A stretch of DNA of 60,000 bases from Symsagittifera roscoffensis (Eukaryota; Xenacoelomorpha; Acoela; Convolutidae). Of the stretch, positions 42,261 through 53,636 are shown one piece after another. The notes under the pieces were generated by a model. That model was given only the letters and a program-made list of their open reading frames with translations. It searched no databases and was not told the DNA's origin. Position numbers and translations under genes: made by a program. Every line of letters starts with the position of its first letter. Positions within the stretch are counted from its first letter, which is position 1. The DNA lies in contig NC_087070.1 in assembly GCF_963678635.1 (NCBI RefSeq), positions 45,491,467 to 45,551,466 on the forward strand. Reading direction: 5' to 3'.

Positions 42261-43406
42261 GCTCGGTTCGTACTCTTCCCTTGCAACCGTAATTTATACT
42301 TTTCTCGTGAAGCTGGATTTCGCCTTGACACTTCAGTGGCTTGGACCTGGGTCGATTTCCCACGTTCAGTGAACGAAATCCTCAACATGACATCCTTCGG
42401 CATTGAGGTCACTAGCTGGTTCACTATCGACCGGCAATTCCGTTCCAAATCGCGACTGCGAATGTCACTTGCCTCTTCTCCGTTCTCTCAGTGACGGTCA
42501 ACCGTTGAACGGTCTCCATCCACTCACGATCATGTCTTTCGACTTCTCTATCCAGCAAGTCAAGGAGCTTCCCCATGACGTCCGGCGCCACGTTCACTGT
42601 CCTATTTAGCAAGGCTATGCTGTTTATACCCAGCCTGGTAAGCACTTGCTGCACCAGATTGGATCGGATTAGCAGATCCAATGGGACAGGATCACCCCTG
42701 GCCAATACCTTTATTTCAGCGGGCGTCTCCACCGGAAGTTCAGGGTGTCCTGGTATGGGGTGCCCTGACTTGTCCAGCCACCTGGTGAATGGTAGCTTAT
42801 CGTAGGTTTCCTTATCTAGAAATGAAAATCCGTCTTTGATTTCTGCCTGATTGGCCTGCTTCTCTTCTTAGCGCTCATAGAATTCTGTCTTCTTACTGAG
42901 GTTATCAACATTCTGGTGATTGTCACGGATACGGTGCTCTATGATCATGTGGTATCCATTCAGGCGTACGATCCAACTACCAATATAACTTTGGTCCATC
43001 GAATAGGTTTTCAGCCAGGCAAGGGCACGATTATCGACACGCAATTTGAAGTGAGCACTCCCCAAGTAGGCCCATTTTTCCACGAAAATGATCATCGCGA
43101 ACATTTCCGCTTTTGGTGCGCCGTACTTCATCTCAGTATCGCTCAGGACCTTACTTCCGTAGGCTATCGGACGGAGAACCGTTCTCCCGTTCCACTTTGC
43201 TCCTGGTGAAGTATGCCTGATATCGCATTTAACACGAACATCCCCTTCTCTGTTGGCATGCCGAGGACTGGTGCCTCGCAAAGTTCACGTTTAATGTTTT
43301 CAAATGAAACTTGTGCCTCATCAGTCCAAGTGAATTTTTTGCCTTTATATCTCATCAACTGCTGCATGGGGTATATTTTATCGGCGTATCCCTGACGAAC
43401 TCCCAA
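42257..43406 (-). pseudogene. pol: RNase H and linker, M1
   Basis: RNase H motifs LRPIAYGSKVLSDTE, LRVDNRALAWL, DQSYIGSWIVRL and NVDNLSKK are present. TAA at 42870-42868 truncates the tail exactly where M2 reads Leu (EFYERLEEK). The connection (GKKFTWTDEAQVSFENIK) is at 43164-43406. Removal of the RNA strand during cDNA synthesis would be its role. Confidence 0.85.
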
Positions 43407-43503
43407 TAATGGTTAGCAAACCCCAAAAAGCTCATCAGTTGTGTATCTGACTTGGGTGCCGTCCAGGTCAAGGCCGCTTCGACCGCTTCGGGATCCGGTC
43501 TCT

Positions 43504-43933
43504 TTACATGCTTATCCACCAGGCGGCCCAGATAATTTTGGAGTCTCTGAGGATTTCACACTTTGAGGGTTTACACTTCAGGCCCGCCTGCTTCATGCAA
43601 GTAAATACCTCATTCAACCTCTCTATGTGATCATCCAGGTTTGGTGTTGCTATCACGGTGTCATCGACATAACACATGATGAGGTTCCCGTATTTTTTCG
43701 TCTCACTCGTGAGTGCTTGGGCCATCAGTCGCTGGAATCGGGCCGTCGCGTTGCACAATCCGAACGGCATCCTCTTCCACTGGAACAATCCCAGCTCGCA
43801 CGCGAAGCCCGTTTTCTCACGATCTTGCTTTCTGAGTAGCCTTTGCCAGAACGCCGAGCCCAAATCTAACGTCGTGAAGAACTTCGCGTCCCCCAGCTTG
43901 AAAAGGCTCTCATTGATGCGGGGAATCGGGTAT
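43504..43933 (-). pseudogene. pol: RT fragment at the M1/M2 joint
   Basis: Contains DLGSAFWQ, GFACELGLFQWKRMPFGLCN and CYVDDTVIATPNL, but upstream RT sequence is missing. At 43933 it joins, through CCGGT, a piece of block 2 from the next tandem copy. Same RT subfamily as M2-M5. Confidence 0.9.
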
Positions 43934-43938
43934 CCGGT

Positions 43939-44744
43939 AAGGATCCGGTATTGTATTTCTCGGGCTCGGTGCAGACTGTGATATCTGCTGTGGAGCCTCG
44001 GGCTCTCTTGATGCGCACAGCTCCTGTGCCTTCGTCCTGGGACGTGTTTCCCTGGATGTCTCCGAGGAATTCATCGTTGCCAGAAGCTCCGGTGACATTT
44101 GGCTCACCCTCGCCATACATAGCTCCTTCAGGTGTTTTATCTCCTCTTCCTTGAAGGCAATTTGCAGATCTTCAAACTTCTTTCTTCACTCGTCTCTTTC
44201 TCGAGCTATGGCCCTGTACTCCTGCAGCTTGGCACACAGCTCGCTTTGATCCTTCTCTTTTTTCTCCAACGTCTCAATCGTCTCCGACGTCTGGATCTCT
44301 ATCTCGTTCATTCTCACCCTCTTCAGTGGAGGAGCAGCTGTTGGAGAATCTACCGACCCATCACGTAGTCTCTTTGCTCCGATGAGCGGCTGTACAGGCT
44401 GAACAGGTAGGGGCATCTCACCTCGCCGGTGATCCCTCTGCTCTCCTAGTCCCGGCTCACGAGCCAAGTCGTGGCCAGACATTTCTCCTGGCCGCCATCT
44501 CATTATTCGGTTTCGACCTCTCTCGGCGGTCCCGGACTCATCGAAGGCCAGCATCAGTACTACTTCCGTGGGACGATTCCCTCGACCCTCTCGTCCTAAC
44601 GCGTTTGAGGAGCGATACCACAAACATCGTCAATCCCGGGTCTTCTTGCGTAAAGTCACAGTCAATCAGCCGCTGGTATATCTCGTCCAGAGTCGCTCCT
44701 AGACTCGCTGAGAGGAAATCCATCAAATTGTTCGTGTCACCCAT
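43939..44744 (-). pseudogene. Truncated block 2 start, M2
   Basis: ATG at 44744-44742, the coiled-coil piece (44623-44186) and the Ser/Arg-rich piece to 43939. The remainder, including SGNH domains, is replaced by the RT fragment of M1. This copy therefore cannot encode the SGNH modules. Confidence 0.7.
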
Positions 44745-45198
44745 TTTTCTACAGTTTATCTTTCGTCGTCGTGTTCCTTCTGATTTTGTCAAATTCAATA
44801 AACAAGATTGGATCAATCAAGTTCTAAAAAGCAAGTCACGACTTAAAACCATCAATTCATGCCGTCCCATTTCCAGGGTAAAACATCATTCACATCTTTT
44901 AAAAACGATGCATTGAAATTCTCCTTTGTTCTTGATTTAAAAACTAGCACCCATGTGGATCGTCCAACTGTAACCTTGTCAAGATATTACAAATGAGCGC
45001 TGTCACCTTCACTGCCTGGAGTGTTCCAGGTCTTTTATGACACAAACATCACATAAAACATAAACTAACTAACATAACACATAAGCATCACACATTCACT
45101 CTAATACATAAAAACATAAACCCTAGTAGCTAGCCTAAAACTTAATCCTAATGCGTATAAAGTAAACTTAATAAAACCACTGATCGCCAAACGCAACT

Positions 45199-45754
45199 CT
45201 AGCATGTACTCAGATAGTACTTTTTACGTAAGTAAACCTCTATGGCAGTTTCTGAAAATATCACGTGTACAAGGATGTATATCTCTCTCGGGTTTAGTTT
45301 TCCCCTATTGGGATCATAGACGAGAGAGAGGTCACTCCTCTCTCAACCAGAAAATCCCTAAGTCGAGTCAAGTCCAATACCAAGCTCTCTGGATCTACGT
45401 GTTGCCTATCAGTGGCTTTAGTAGCAGGAAAAACAGTTATTTCCCGGGTATCTGTGATGCAACAGGGGGTAGCGCTATCGTCCCTCCCACACCAGGCCTC
45501 TGTTTCCATAAAAACTCGTTATTCTTATACACTCTTTTAAAGTCAGCCACTAGTGCTGTTTTGAAGCTCACATCCGCGGTTATCGCTATAGCGCATGTAT
45601 GTTCCGTGAGTATGAAACGGGTGTCCGTTATGACGATATTGTTTGAATAATGGTTCGGTATCTCGAAATAAGACTCAAAAATTTGTCCGAAATGTGGTTT
45701 TTTAGCGTTCTCACATTCCGTTTCCACTTCTCCGTTTTCTCTTGCCGATTTCAA
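45199..45754 (-). pseudogene. Macro-domain-like region, M2
   Basis: Same structure and same damage as M1: stop TAA at 45439-45437 in place of Tyr, later frameshifts, YDPNRGKLNPREIY and KKYYLS near the end, and TAG at 45201-45199. Shared lesions show that the damage predates the tandem duplication. Confidence 0.65.
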
Positions 45755-45796
45755 TTTTTAATGATCAGGTTTTCGGTGTGGATGAGTCCCCGTCGA

Positions 45797-46465
45797 TCAC
45801 CCAAAGTCAAGCAGATTGAGGTTGGATTGCGGAACGCGTAGAGGGCCATCTGGAGCGACCCAGTTGGATTCGGTTTTGTCATGGCTGACGTATTTGATGA
45901 CGTCTTTATCGACATCCTGAATCGTCAAGATCGTCTCTTTGGGATCTGCCGGCAGAGCGTGGAGCCATTCAAGCACTCGCAGGTTCGTTAATTCTTGCTC
46001 ACGAGTCTGCTCCACCTCTGGTTCGAAATCTATTTCTGGTTCGGTGCGATCGTCGATCCAATCCTGATCCATGTCATTTACCAAGTCGATCTCTCTTGGC
46101 ACCGCTACTTCATCCAATTCCACCAGCGACTCCATCATGTCGTTTAAAACTATCCTGTTTATAATGAAATCCTCGCCATACCGGTTGTACTTCTTCTTGT
46201 TCTTTCTTTTCTTGCTCTGGCGTGACTCCATGGTGAGAGAAAAATCAGGTTGTACTCCTTTGTCAGTTTCAGTTTGTTCTGGGCAGTTCCAGTCCTCTTC
46301 GGCATAAGGTAGAGTTTCATCGTCCACCTCCACTCGCTCTGTCGACTCCAGGTCCAGTGGCAGATCGCAATTATCTACCACCTCATTCCCGTCGTTTTTG
46401 TCGCGCGTACCTCTTTCATTTACCTCACAAGCAGGATCCACTATCAAATAGTCTCCTTCCTTCAT
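45797..46465 (-). CDS. Acidic post-integrase protein region, M2
   Basis: 222 codons, differing from the M1 copy at one residue I can see near its C-terminus (NLNLLDFG against NLDLLDFG). Same acidic composition and basic KKRKNKKK patch. It follows the integrase C-terminus after ~180 bp of decayed sequence. Confidence 0.6.
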   Translation of the reverse strand: MKEGDYLIVDPACEVNERGTRDKNDGNEVVDNCDLPLDLESTERVEVDDETLPYAEEDWNCPEQTETDKGVQPDFSLTMESRQSKKRKNKKKYNRYGEDFIINRIVLNDMMESLVELDEVAVPREIDLVNDMDQDWIDDRTEPEIDFEPEVEQTREQELTNLRVLEWLHALPADPKETILTIQDVDKDVIKYVSHDKTESNWVAPDGPLRVPQSNLNLLDFG

Positions 46466-46648
46466 GTCCGCTGGGATGCATCAGTCCTCTGATGAGGATC
46501 GATGTTTTGATGTTTTGACGGTTTGATGTTTTCGTAATGAGCTGCTCTCCCGATGCTCAGTCGATAAAATCGACCTCCTTGCTGCACTTCTGTTATTTGA
46601 AATGGACCGCGCCATTTTTAAATAATTTTTTGGTTCCTTTTGGTGGAA

Positions 46649-47883
46649 CTACCTCCTGGAATACCCAGATGTAATCGCCGACTGAGTAGGCTTTCGCATC
46701 CGCAGTCCTTTTATCAAATCTCCTTTTTGTCTAATTTGCGCCTGTTGCGTGTTCCTCCTGCATAAGTCATTGAGGTCCTGCTGCCTCCGTATAACTTTGC
46801 GCACGTACGTCTGTAGTGCTGTTTTCTTCCCTTCATACTCAGGGTAGAAAAACGTTAACGGAAGAGCTTTTTCGTGACCAGTTAGCATCATATGCGGACT
46901 GATTCCCGTGGTTGAATGCTCTGTGCTGTTTTAAGCACCCATCTATTGCGGCAAGTGCCTATCGCAGTCATCCATGTAGCGTCAGCAATAGACTCTCAAC
47001 ATGGATACCAGCGTGCGATTTTTCCTCTCGAGTAGGCCATTCGTTTGTGGGTGATAAGTGGTCGAGTGGGCCTGTGCCACTTGTGACCTCTTCATTAACT
47101 CCTTCGTGAGATCACCCACGAATGCTTTGCCATTGTCTGATTGGAATGTGATGGGGCAGCCGTGTCTCGCTACCCATACATTTATCAAGTGATCACACGT
47201 TTCTTCCGCTGATGCTGTCATGCAGGGGGCTCTCTCTGAGTATTTCTTGAAATGGTCAATCATTACCAGCACTTGATCGTTGCCCCGTGGCTGTCATGCA
47301 TATCTTCTGATGATCAATTTGCACCACCTCGTTGAATCCTGAGGACTATTGGCTGCAGGGGAAACCTCAGTTTCCGGGGGTCCTTTGCCTGTCGATATGA
47401 CAAGCATGCAGATATCCACTTTTCACAAGCCTTCTTCGAACCAGGCCATTCGAATCATTTCTGTATCCTGTTGTACACTTTGTCCACGCCTTGATGGCCC
47501 ATCTTGTCATGTGAACGAAAGAGCAATTCGGTCTGGTAAAACTGTGGTAACACTATTGAAATATACTTGTAAAGCACCTTGTCCTCTTCTTCTCGTTTAC
47601 AGGCCACGATCCAGTCTTTGTTCAGGTACAACAAACTTTTTCTCTTCATGTAAAATTGCTTCAAAATCTTACAGCTGTCTTCCTTCAAATCTCCTTTGTC
47701 AGGTGCCCCGTTCTCGACCCCTCTTTTCAAATTGCTCGTCATTCTGTCATTTCGTTGAGCCCGTAGGAGGTCCGACAGCCGGTATCTGACTTTCAGATAC
47801 TTCTTTACCACGTTTAATTGCCCGCTCATTATCTCCGGAGTATGAGCATCATCCATCAACTTGACACACCATATCTTCTTCAA
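46649..47883 (-). pseudogene. pol: Integrase, M2
   Basis: 142-codon N-terminal frame (47883-47455) with RYRLSDLLRAQRNDRMTSNL and SHDKMGHQG, core 47272-46982 with QSDNGKAF and LLERKNRT, and C-terminal part to 46649. It has the same extra base and Cys loss as M1. More open at the N-terminus than M1, where an A/C change opposite 41663 interrupts similarity. Confidence 0.85.
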
Positions 47884-49431
47884 AGGTGTTGCTTCCTGGA
47901 AGATGGCTCCAGATTGGTGCAGACGACCGTACCATGTGGCAGTAATCTATTTGGGCGTTTCGACACAGCTATCAGTTCACGCTCCTCCGCGGCATTGTCC
48001 TCTACAGTTCCCTCGTCATCAGAGGTATATCTGTCTCTGTCCGGATCCTGATGCATTTCGCGGTCCACCCCGCGCTGTTCCCATTCCACTAACAAGTAAT
48101 GAATTCCAATCTCCGAAACATCCGAATTGGAAGTAGTCTCCGATGTATTTTCCCACGACTGGGACCCCGAGTGGTTGGGGGGCACATCACTCGAACCGAT
48201 GGATTCCACATCATTACGTTCCGACTTGTCTGTGATGTTTCTCGGCTCGCCGGACAAAACTTTGTCCCTTGGTCGCCTTGAATCCGGCTCCCCGGACAAC
48301 ATTCTGTCCTTTGCTGGTCCCGACATTGTCTCCCCGGACAAGTCGTCCTATACGGGCTCCAAAGTGGCTGACTCCCCGGACATTGTCTCGTCCCCGGATG
48401 AACAATTCAAGCTCGGTTCGTACTCTTCCCTTGCAACCGTAATTTATACTTTTCTCGTGAAGCTGGATTTCGCCTTGACACTTCAGTGGCTTGGACCTGG
48501 GTCGATTTCCCACGTTCAGTGAACGAAATCCTCAACATGACATCCTTCGGCATTGAGGTCACTAGCTGGTTCACTATCGACCGGCAATTCCGTTCCAAAT
48601 CGCGACTGCGAATGTCACTTGCCTCTTCTCCGTTCTCTCAGTGACGGTCAACCGTTGAACGGTCTCCATCCACTCACGATCATGTCTTTCGACTTCTCTA
48701 TCCAGCAAGTCAAGGAGCTTCCCCATGACGTCCGGCGCCACGTTCACTGTCCTATTTGGCAAGGCTATGCTGTTTATACCAAGCCTGGTAAGCACTTGCT
48801 GCACCAGATTGGATCGGATTAGCAGATCCAATGGGACAGGATCACCCCTGGCCAATACCTTTATTTCAGCGGGCGTCTCCACCGGAAGTTCAGGGTGTCC
48901 TGGTATGGGGTGCCCTGACTTGTCCAGCCACCTGGTGAGTGGTAGCTTATCGTAGGTTTCCTTATCTAGAAATGAAAATCCGTCTTTGATTTCTGCCTGA
49001 TTGGCCTGCTTCTCTTCTAAGCGCTCATAGAATTCTGTCTTCTTACTGAGGTTATCAACATTCTGGTGATTGTCACGGATACGGTGCTCTATGATCATGT
49101 GGTATCCATTCAGGCGTACGATCCAACTACCAAAATAACTTTGGTCCATCGAATAGGTTTTCAGCCAGGCAAGGGCACGATTATCGACACGCAATTTGAA
49201 GTGAGCACTCCCCAAGTAGGCCCATTTTTCCACGAAAATGATCATCGCGAACATTTCCGCTTTTGGTGCGCCGTACTTCATCTCAGTATCGCTCAGGACC
49301 TTACTTCCGTAGGCTATCGGACGGAGAACCGTTCTCCCGTTCCACTTTGCTCCTGGTGAAGTATGCCTGATATCGCATTTAACACGAACATCCCCTTCTC
49401 TGTTGGCATGCCGAGGACTGGTGCCTCGCAA
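47880..49431 (-). CDS. pol: RNase H and long linker, M2
   Basis: The frame 49431-48574 (285 codons) is open through RNase H (YGSKVLSDTEMKYG, LRVDNRALAWL, NVDNLSKK) into the linker (DKETYDKLPLTRWLDKSG, VNVAPDVMGKLLDLL). The SGE-repeat linker follows at 48513-47880 in other frames. This is the best preserved RNase H of the window; M1 has a stop where this copy has Leu. Confidence 0.85.
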
Positions 49432-49653
49432 AGTTCACGTTTAATGTTTTCAAATGAAACTTGTGCCTCATCAGTCCAAGTGAATTTTTTGCCTTTATAT
49501 CTCATCAACTGCTGCATGGGGTATATTTTATCGGCGTATCCCTGACGAACTCCCAATAATGGTTAGCAAACCCCAAAAAGCTCATCAGTTGTGTATCTGA
49601 CTTGGGTGCCGTCCAGGTCAAGGCCGCTTCGACCGCTTCGGGATCCGGTCTCT

Positions 49654-50262
49654 TTACATGCTTATCCACCAGGCGGCCCAGATAATTTTGGAGTCTCTGA
49701 GGATTTCACACTTTGAGGGTTTACACTTCAGGCCCGCCTGCTTCATGCAAGTAAATACCTCATTCAACCTCTCTATGTGATCATCCAGGTTTGGTGTTGC
49801 TATCACGGTGTCATCGACATAACACATGATGAGGTTCCCGTATTTTTTCGTCTCACTCGTGAGTGCTTGGGCCATCAGTCGCTGGAATCGGGCCGTCGCG
49901 TTGCACAATCCGAACGGCATCCTCTTCCACTGGAACAATCCCAGCTCGCACGCGAAGCCCGTTTTCTCACGATCTTGCTTTCTGAGTAGCCTTTGCCAGA
50001 ACGCCGAGCCCAAATCTAACGTCGTGAAGAACTTCGCGTCCCCCAGCTTGAAAAGGCTCTCATCGATGCGGGGAATCGGGTATGCGTCCTTTATCGTCAC
50101 TGCGTTCAGATAACGAAAATCACAACAAAACCCTGAGTTGCTCCCTTTATTTTTAGCCATGACCACGCCACAAGCCAACGGGGACTTCGACGGCTCGATC
50201 ATGTCGTATTCCATTGACATCTCGAGGTACTTCCTGCATGCTTCCGACTTATGAGGGGTCAT
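49654..50262 (-). CDS. pol: Reverse transcriptase, M2
   Basis: Open for 202 codons: MTPHKSEACRK, YDMIEPSKSPLACGVVM, FCCDFRYLNAVTIKDAYPIP, TTLDLGSAFWQ, FQWKRMPFGLCNATARFQ and CYVDDTVIATPNL. Both catalytic boxes, including the motif A Asp lost in the plus element, are intact. The frame is lost just after KCEILRDSKI by a small indel in the thumb. Confidence 0.93.
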   Translation of the reverse strand: MTPHKSEACRKYLEMSMEYDMIEPSKSPLACGVVMAKNKGSNSGFCCDFRYLNAVTIKDAYPIPRIDESLFKLGDAKFFTTLDLGSAFWQRLLRKQDREKTGFACELGLFQWKRMPFGLCNATARFQRLMAQALTSETKKYGNLIMCYVDDTVIATPNLDDHIERLNEVFTCMKQAGLKCKPSKCEILRDSKIIWAAWWISM

Positions 50263-50716
50263 TCTTCGCGCTCCTTCCCTATGAGGTACCGAGCCCTCTT
50301 CTATCTCAATCTCGTGTTCTACAAAATTGCAGCAACCTCTGTCGATCTCATGCTGTACTCAAGTTGTAATCAGGTTGTACTCTTTTGTCAATTTCAGTTT
50401 GTTCTGGGCAGTTCCAGTCCTCTTCGGCATAAGGTCCACTGGCAGACCGCAATTATCTACCACCTCATTCCCGTCGTTTTTTTCGCGCGTACCTCTTTCA
50501 ATTACTTCACAAGCAGGATCCACTATCAAATAGTCTCCTTCTTTCATGTCCGCTGGGATGCACCAGTCCTCTGATGAGGCATTGTGCGGTTTGATGGTTT
50601 TGTAATGAGCTGCTCTCCCGTTGCTCAGTCAATAAAACCGACCTCCTTGGTGCACTTCTGTTATTTGAAATGGACCGCGCCATTTTTAAATCATTTTTTG
50701 GTTCCTTTTGGTGGAA

Positions 50717-52032
50717 CTACCTCCTGGAATACCTAGACGTAATCGCCGACTGAGTACGCTTTTGCATCTGCAGTCCGTTCATCAAATCTCCTTTTTGTCT
50801 AATTTGCGCCTGTTGCGTGTTCCTCCCGCATAAGTCATTGAGGTCCTGCTGCCTCCTTATAACTTCGCGCACGTACGTCTGTGGTGCTGTTTTCTTCCCG
50901 TCATACTCAGGGTAGAAGAACGTTAACGGAAGAGCTTTTTCGTGACCAGTTAGCATCTTATGCGGACTGATTCCTGTGGTTGAATGCTCTGTGCTGTTGT
51001 AAGCACCCATCACTTGCGGCAAGTGCCTATCCCAGTCATCCATGTAGCGTCAGCAATAGACTCTCAACATGGATACCAGCGTGCGATTTTGCCTCTCGAG
51101 TAGCCAATCGTTTGTGGGTGATAAGTGGTCGAGTGGGCCTGTGCCACTTGTGACCTCTTCATTAACTCCTTTGTGAGATCACCCACGAATGCTTTGCCAT
51201 ATTCTGATTGGAATGTGATGGGGCAGCCGTGTCTCGCTACCCATAATTTTATCAAGTGATCGCACGTTTCTTCCGCTGATGCTGTCATGCAGGGGGCTGC
51301 CTCTGCGGATTTCGTGAAATGATCAATCATTGCCAGCACTTGATTGTAGCCCGTGTCTGTCATGCATATCTTCTGATGATCAATTTGCACCACCTCGTTG
51401 AATCCTGATGACTATTGACTGCAGGGAAAACCTCAATTTCCGGGGTCCTTCGCCTGTTGCCATGACAAGCATGCAGAGATCCACTTTTCACAAGCCTTCT
51501 TCGAACCAGGCCATTCGAATCATTTATGTATCCTGTTGTACACTTTGTCCACGCCTTGATGGCCCATCTTGTCATGTGAACAAAAGAGCAATTCGGTCTG
51601 GTATAACTGTGGTAACACTAATGAAATATACTTGTAAAGCACCTTGTCCTCTTCCTTTTGTTTACAGGCCACGATCCCGTCTTTGTTCAGGTACAACAGA
51701 TTTTTTCTCTTCATGTAAAATTGCTTCAAAATATTATAGCTGTCTTCCTTCAAATCTCCTTTGTCAGGTGCCCCGTTCTTGACCCATCTTTTCAGATTGC
51801 TCGTCATTCTGTCATTTCGTTGAGCCCATAGGAGGTCCGACAGCCGGTATCTGACTTTCAAATACGTCTTTACCACGTTTAATTGCCCGCTTATTATCTC
51901 CGGAGCATGAGCATCATCCATCAACTTGACACACCATATCTTCTTCAAAGGCGTTGCTTCCTGCCAAGATGGCTCCAGATTGGTGCAGAAGACCGTACCA
52001 TGTGGCAGTAATCTATTTGGGTGTTTTGACAC
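50717..52032 (-). pseudogene. pol: Integrase, M3
   Basis: N-terminal piece 52032-51520 (RYRLSDLLWAQRNDRM, CSHDKMGHQGVDKV), core 51393-51064 (MVQIDHQKICMTDTGYNQ open through the first Asp, unlike M1/M2), C-terminal piece 51043-50717. The second catalytic Asp is Glu here (QSEYGKAF against QSDNGKAF), and the final Glu region is shifted. Inactive. Confidence 0.85.
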
Positions 52033-53636
52033 AGCTATCAGTTCGCGCTCCTCTGCGGCATTGTCCTATACAGTGCCCTCCTCATCAGAGGTATATCTGT
52101 CTCTGTCCGGATCCTGATGCATTTCGCGGTCCACCCCGCGCTGTTTCCATTCCACCAACAAGTAATGAATTGCAATCTCCGAAACATCCGAATTGGAAGT
52201 AGTCTCCGATGTATTTTCCCACGACTGGGACCCCGAGTGGGTGGAGGGCACATCACTGGAACCGATGGATTCCACATCATTACATTCCGACTTGTCTGTG
52301 ATGTTTCTCGGCTCCCCGGACTCAACTTTGTCCCTTGGTCGCCTTGAATCCGACTCCCATGACAATCTTCTGTCCTTTGGTGGTCTCGACATTGTCTCCC
52401 CGGACAAGTCGTCCTGTACGGGCTCCAAAGTAGCTGACTCCCCGGACATTGTCTCGTCCCCGGATGAACAATTCAAGCTCGGTTCGTACTCTTCCCTTGC
52501 ATCCGTAAATTATATTTTTCTCGTGAAGCTGGATTTCGCCTTGACACTTCAGTGGCTTGGACTTGTGTCGATTTCCCACGATCTGTGAACGAAGTCCTCA
52601 ACAAGACATCCTTCGGCATTGAGGTCACTAGCTGGTTCACTATCGACCGGCAATTCCATTCCAAATCGCGACTGCGAATTTCACTTGCCTCTTCTCCGTT
52701 CTCTCAGTGACGGTCAACCGTTGGACGGTCTCCATCCACTCACGATCAAGTCTTTCGACTTCTCTATCCAGCAAGTCAAGGAGCTTCCCCATGACGTCCG
52801 GCGCCACGTTCACTGTCATATTTTTTTCAGGGCTATGCTGTTTATACCCAGCCTGGTAAGCTCTTGCTGCACCAGATTGGATCGGATCAGCAGATCCAAT
52901 GGGACAGGATCACCCCTGGCCAATACCTTTATTTCAGCGGGCGTCTCCACCGGAAGTTCAGGGTGTCCTGGTATGGGGTGCCCTGACTTGTCCAGCCACC
53001 TGGTGAGTGGTAGCTTACCGTAGCTTTCCTTATCTAGAAATGAAAATCCATCTTTGATTTCTGCCTGATTGGCCTGCTTCTCTTCTAAGCGCTCATAGAA
53101 TTCTGTCTTCTATCTGAGGTTATCAACATTCTGATGCTTGTCACGGATACGGTGCTCTATGATCATGTGGTATCCATCCAGGCGTACGATCCAACGACCA
53201 ATATAACTTTGGTCCATCGAATAGGTTTTCAGCCAGGCAAGGGCACGATTATCGACACGCAATTTGAAGGGAGCACTCCCCTAGTAGGCCCTGTATTTTT
53301 CCACGAAAGTGATCACCGCGAACATTTCCGCTTTTGGTGCCCCGTACTTTATCTCAGTATCGCTCAGGACCTTACTTCTGTAGGCTATCGGACGGAGAAC
53401 CGTTCTCCCGTTCCACTTTGCTCCTTGTGAAGTAATGCCTGATATCGCAACTAACACGAACATTCCCTTCTCTGTTGGCATGCCGAGGATTGGTGCCTCG
53501 CAAAGTTCAGGTACCTCATCAGTCCAAGTGAATTTTTTGCCTTTATTTCTCATCAACTGCTGCATGGGGTATACTTTATCGGCGTATCCCTGACGAACTC
53601 CCAATAATAGTTAGCAAACCCCAAAAAGCTCATCAG

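Larger units (their letters stand above)
29825..43933 (-). mobile_element. Giant gypsy-like element, minus copy (M1)
   Basis: Read on the minus strand from 43933: RT (5' truncated), RNase H, linker, integrase, acidic region, macro-like domain, ~450-bp gap, then block 2 (coiled coil, SGNH, second SGNH-like, U1-U5) to 29825. The order is identical to the plus element, but protein similarity is only moderate, so the two are members of different subfamilies. Gag and protease are not present on this strand in the window. The 5' end is a recombination joint with a tandem duplicate of itself. Confidence 0.85.
43939..50083 (-). repeat. 6.15-kb tandem duplicate (M2) of 37788-43933
   Basis: Collinear and nearly identical to 37788-43933 (offset ~6150). 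A few dozen single-base differences were noticed, such as 42869/49019, 42607/48757, 41663/47813, plus one T missing near 45757. It holds, on the minus strand, RT, RNase H, integrase, acidic region, macro-like domain, gap and the first part of block 2, then stops inside block 2. Confidence 0.93.

Noticed and set aside
42193-42588. Plus-strand frames opposite the minus pol genes (for example 41977-42372, 47349-47789)
   Set aside because: They are shadows of the pol linker and integrase coding strands; Ser/Pro-rich with no domain.
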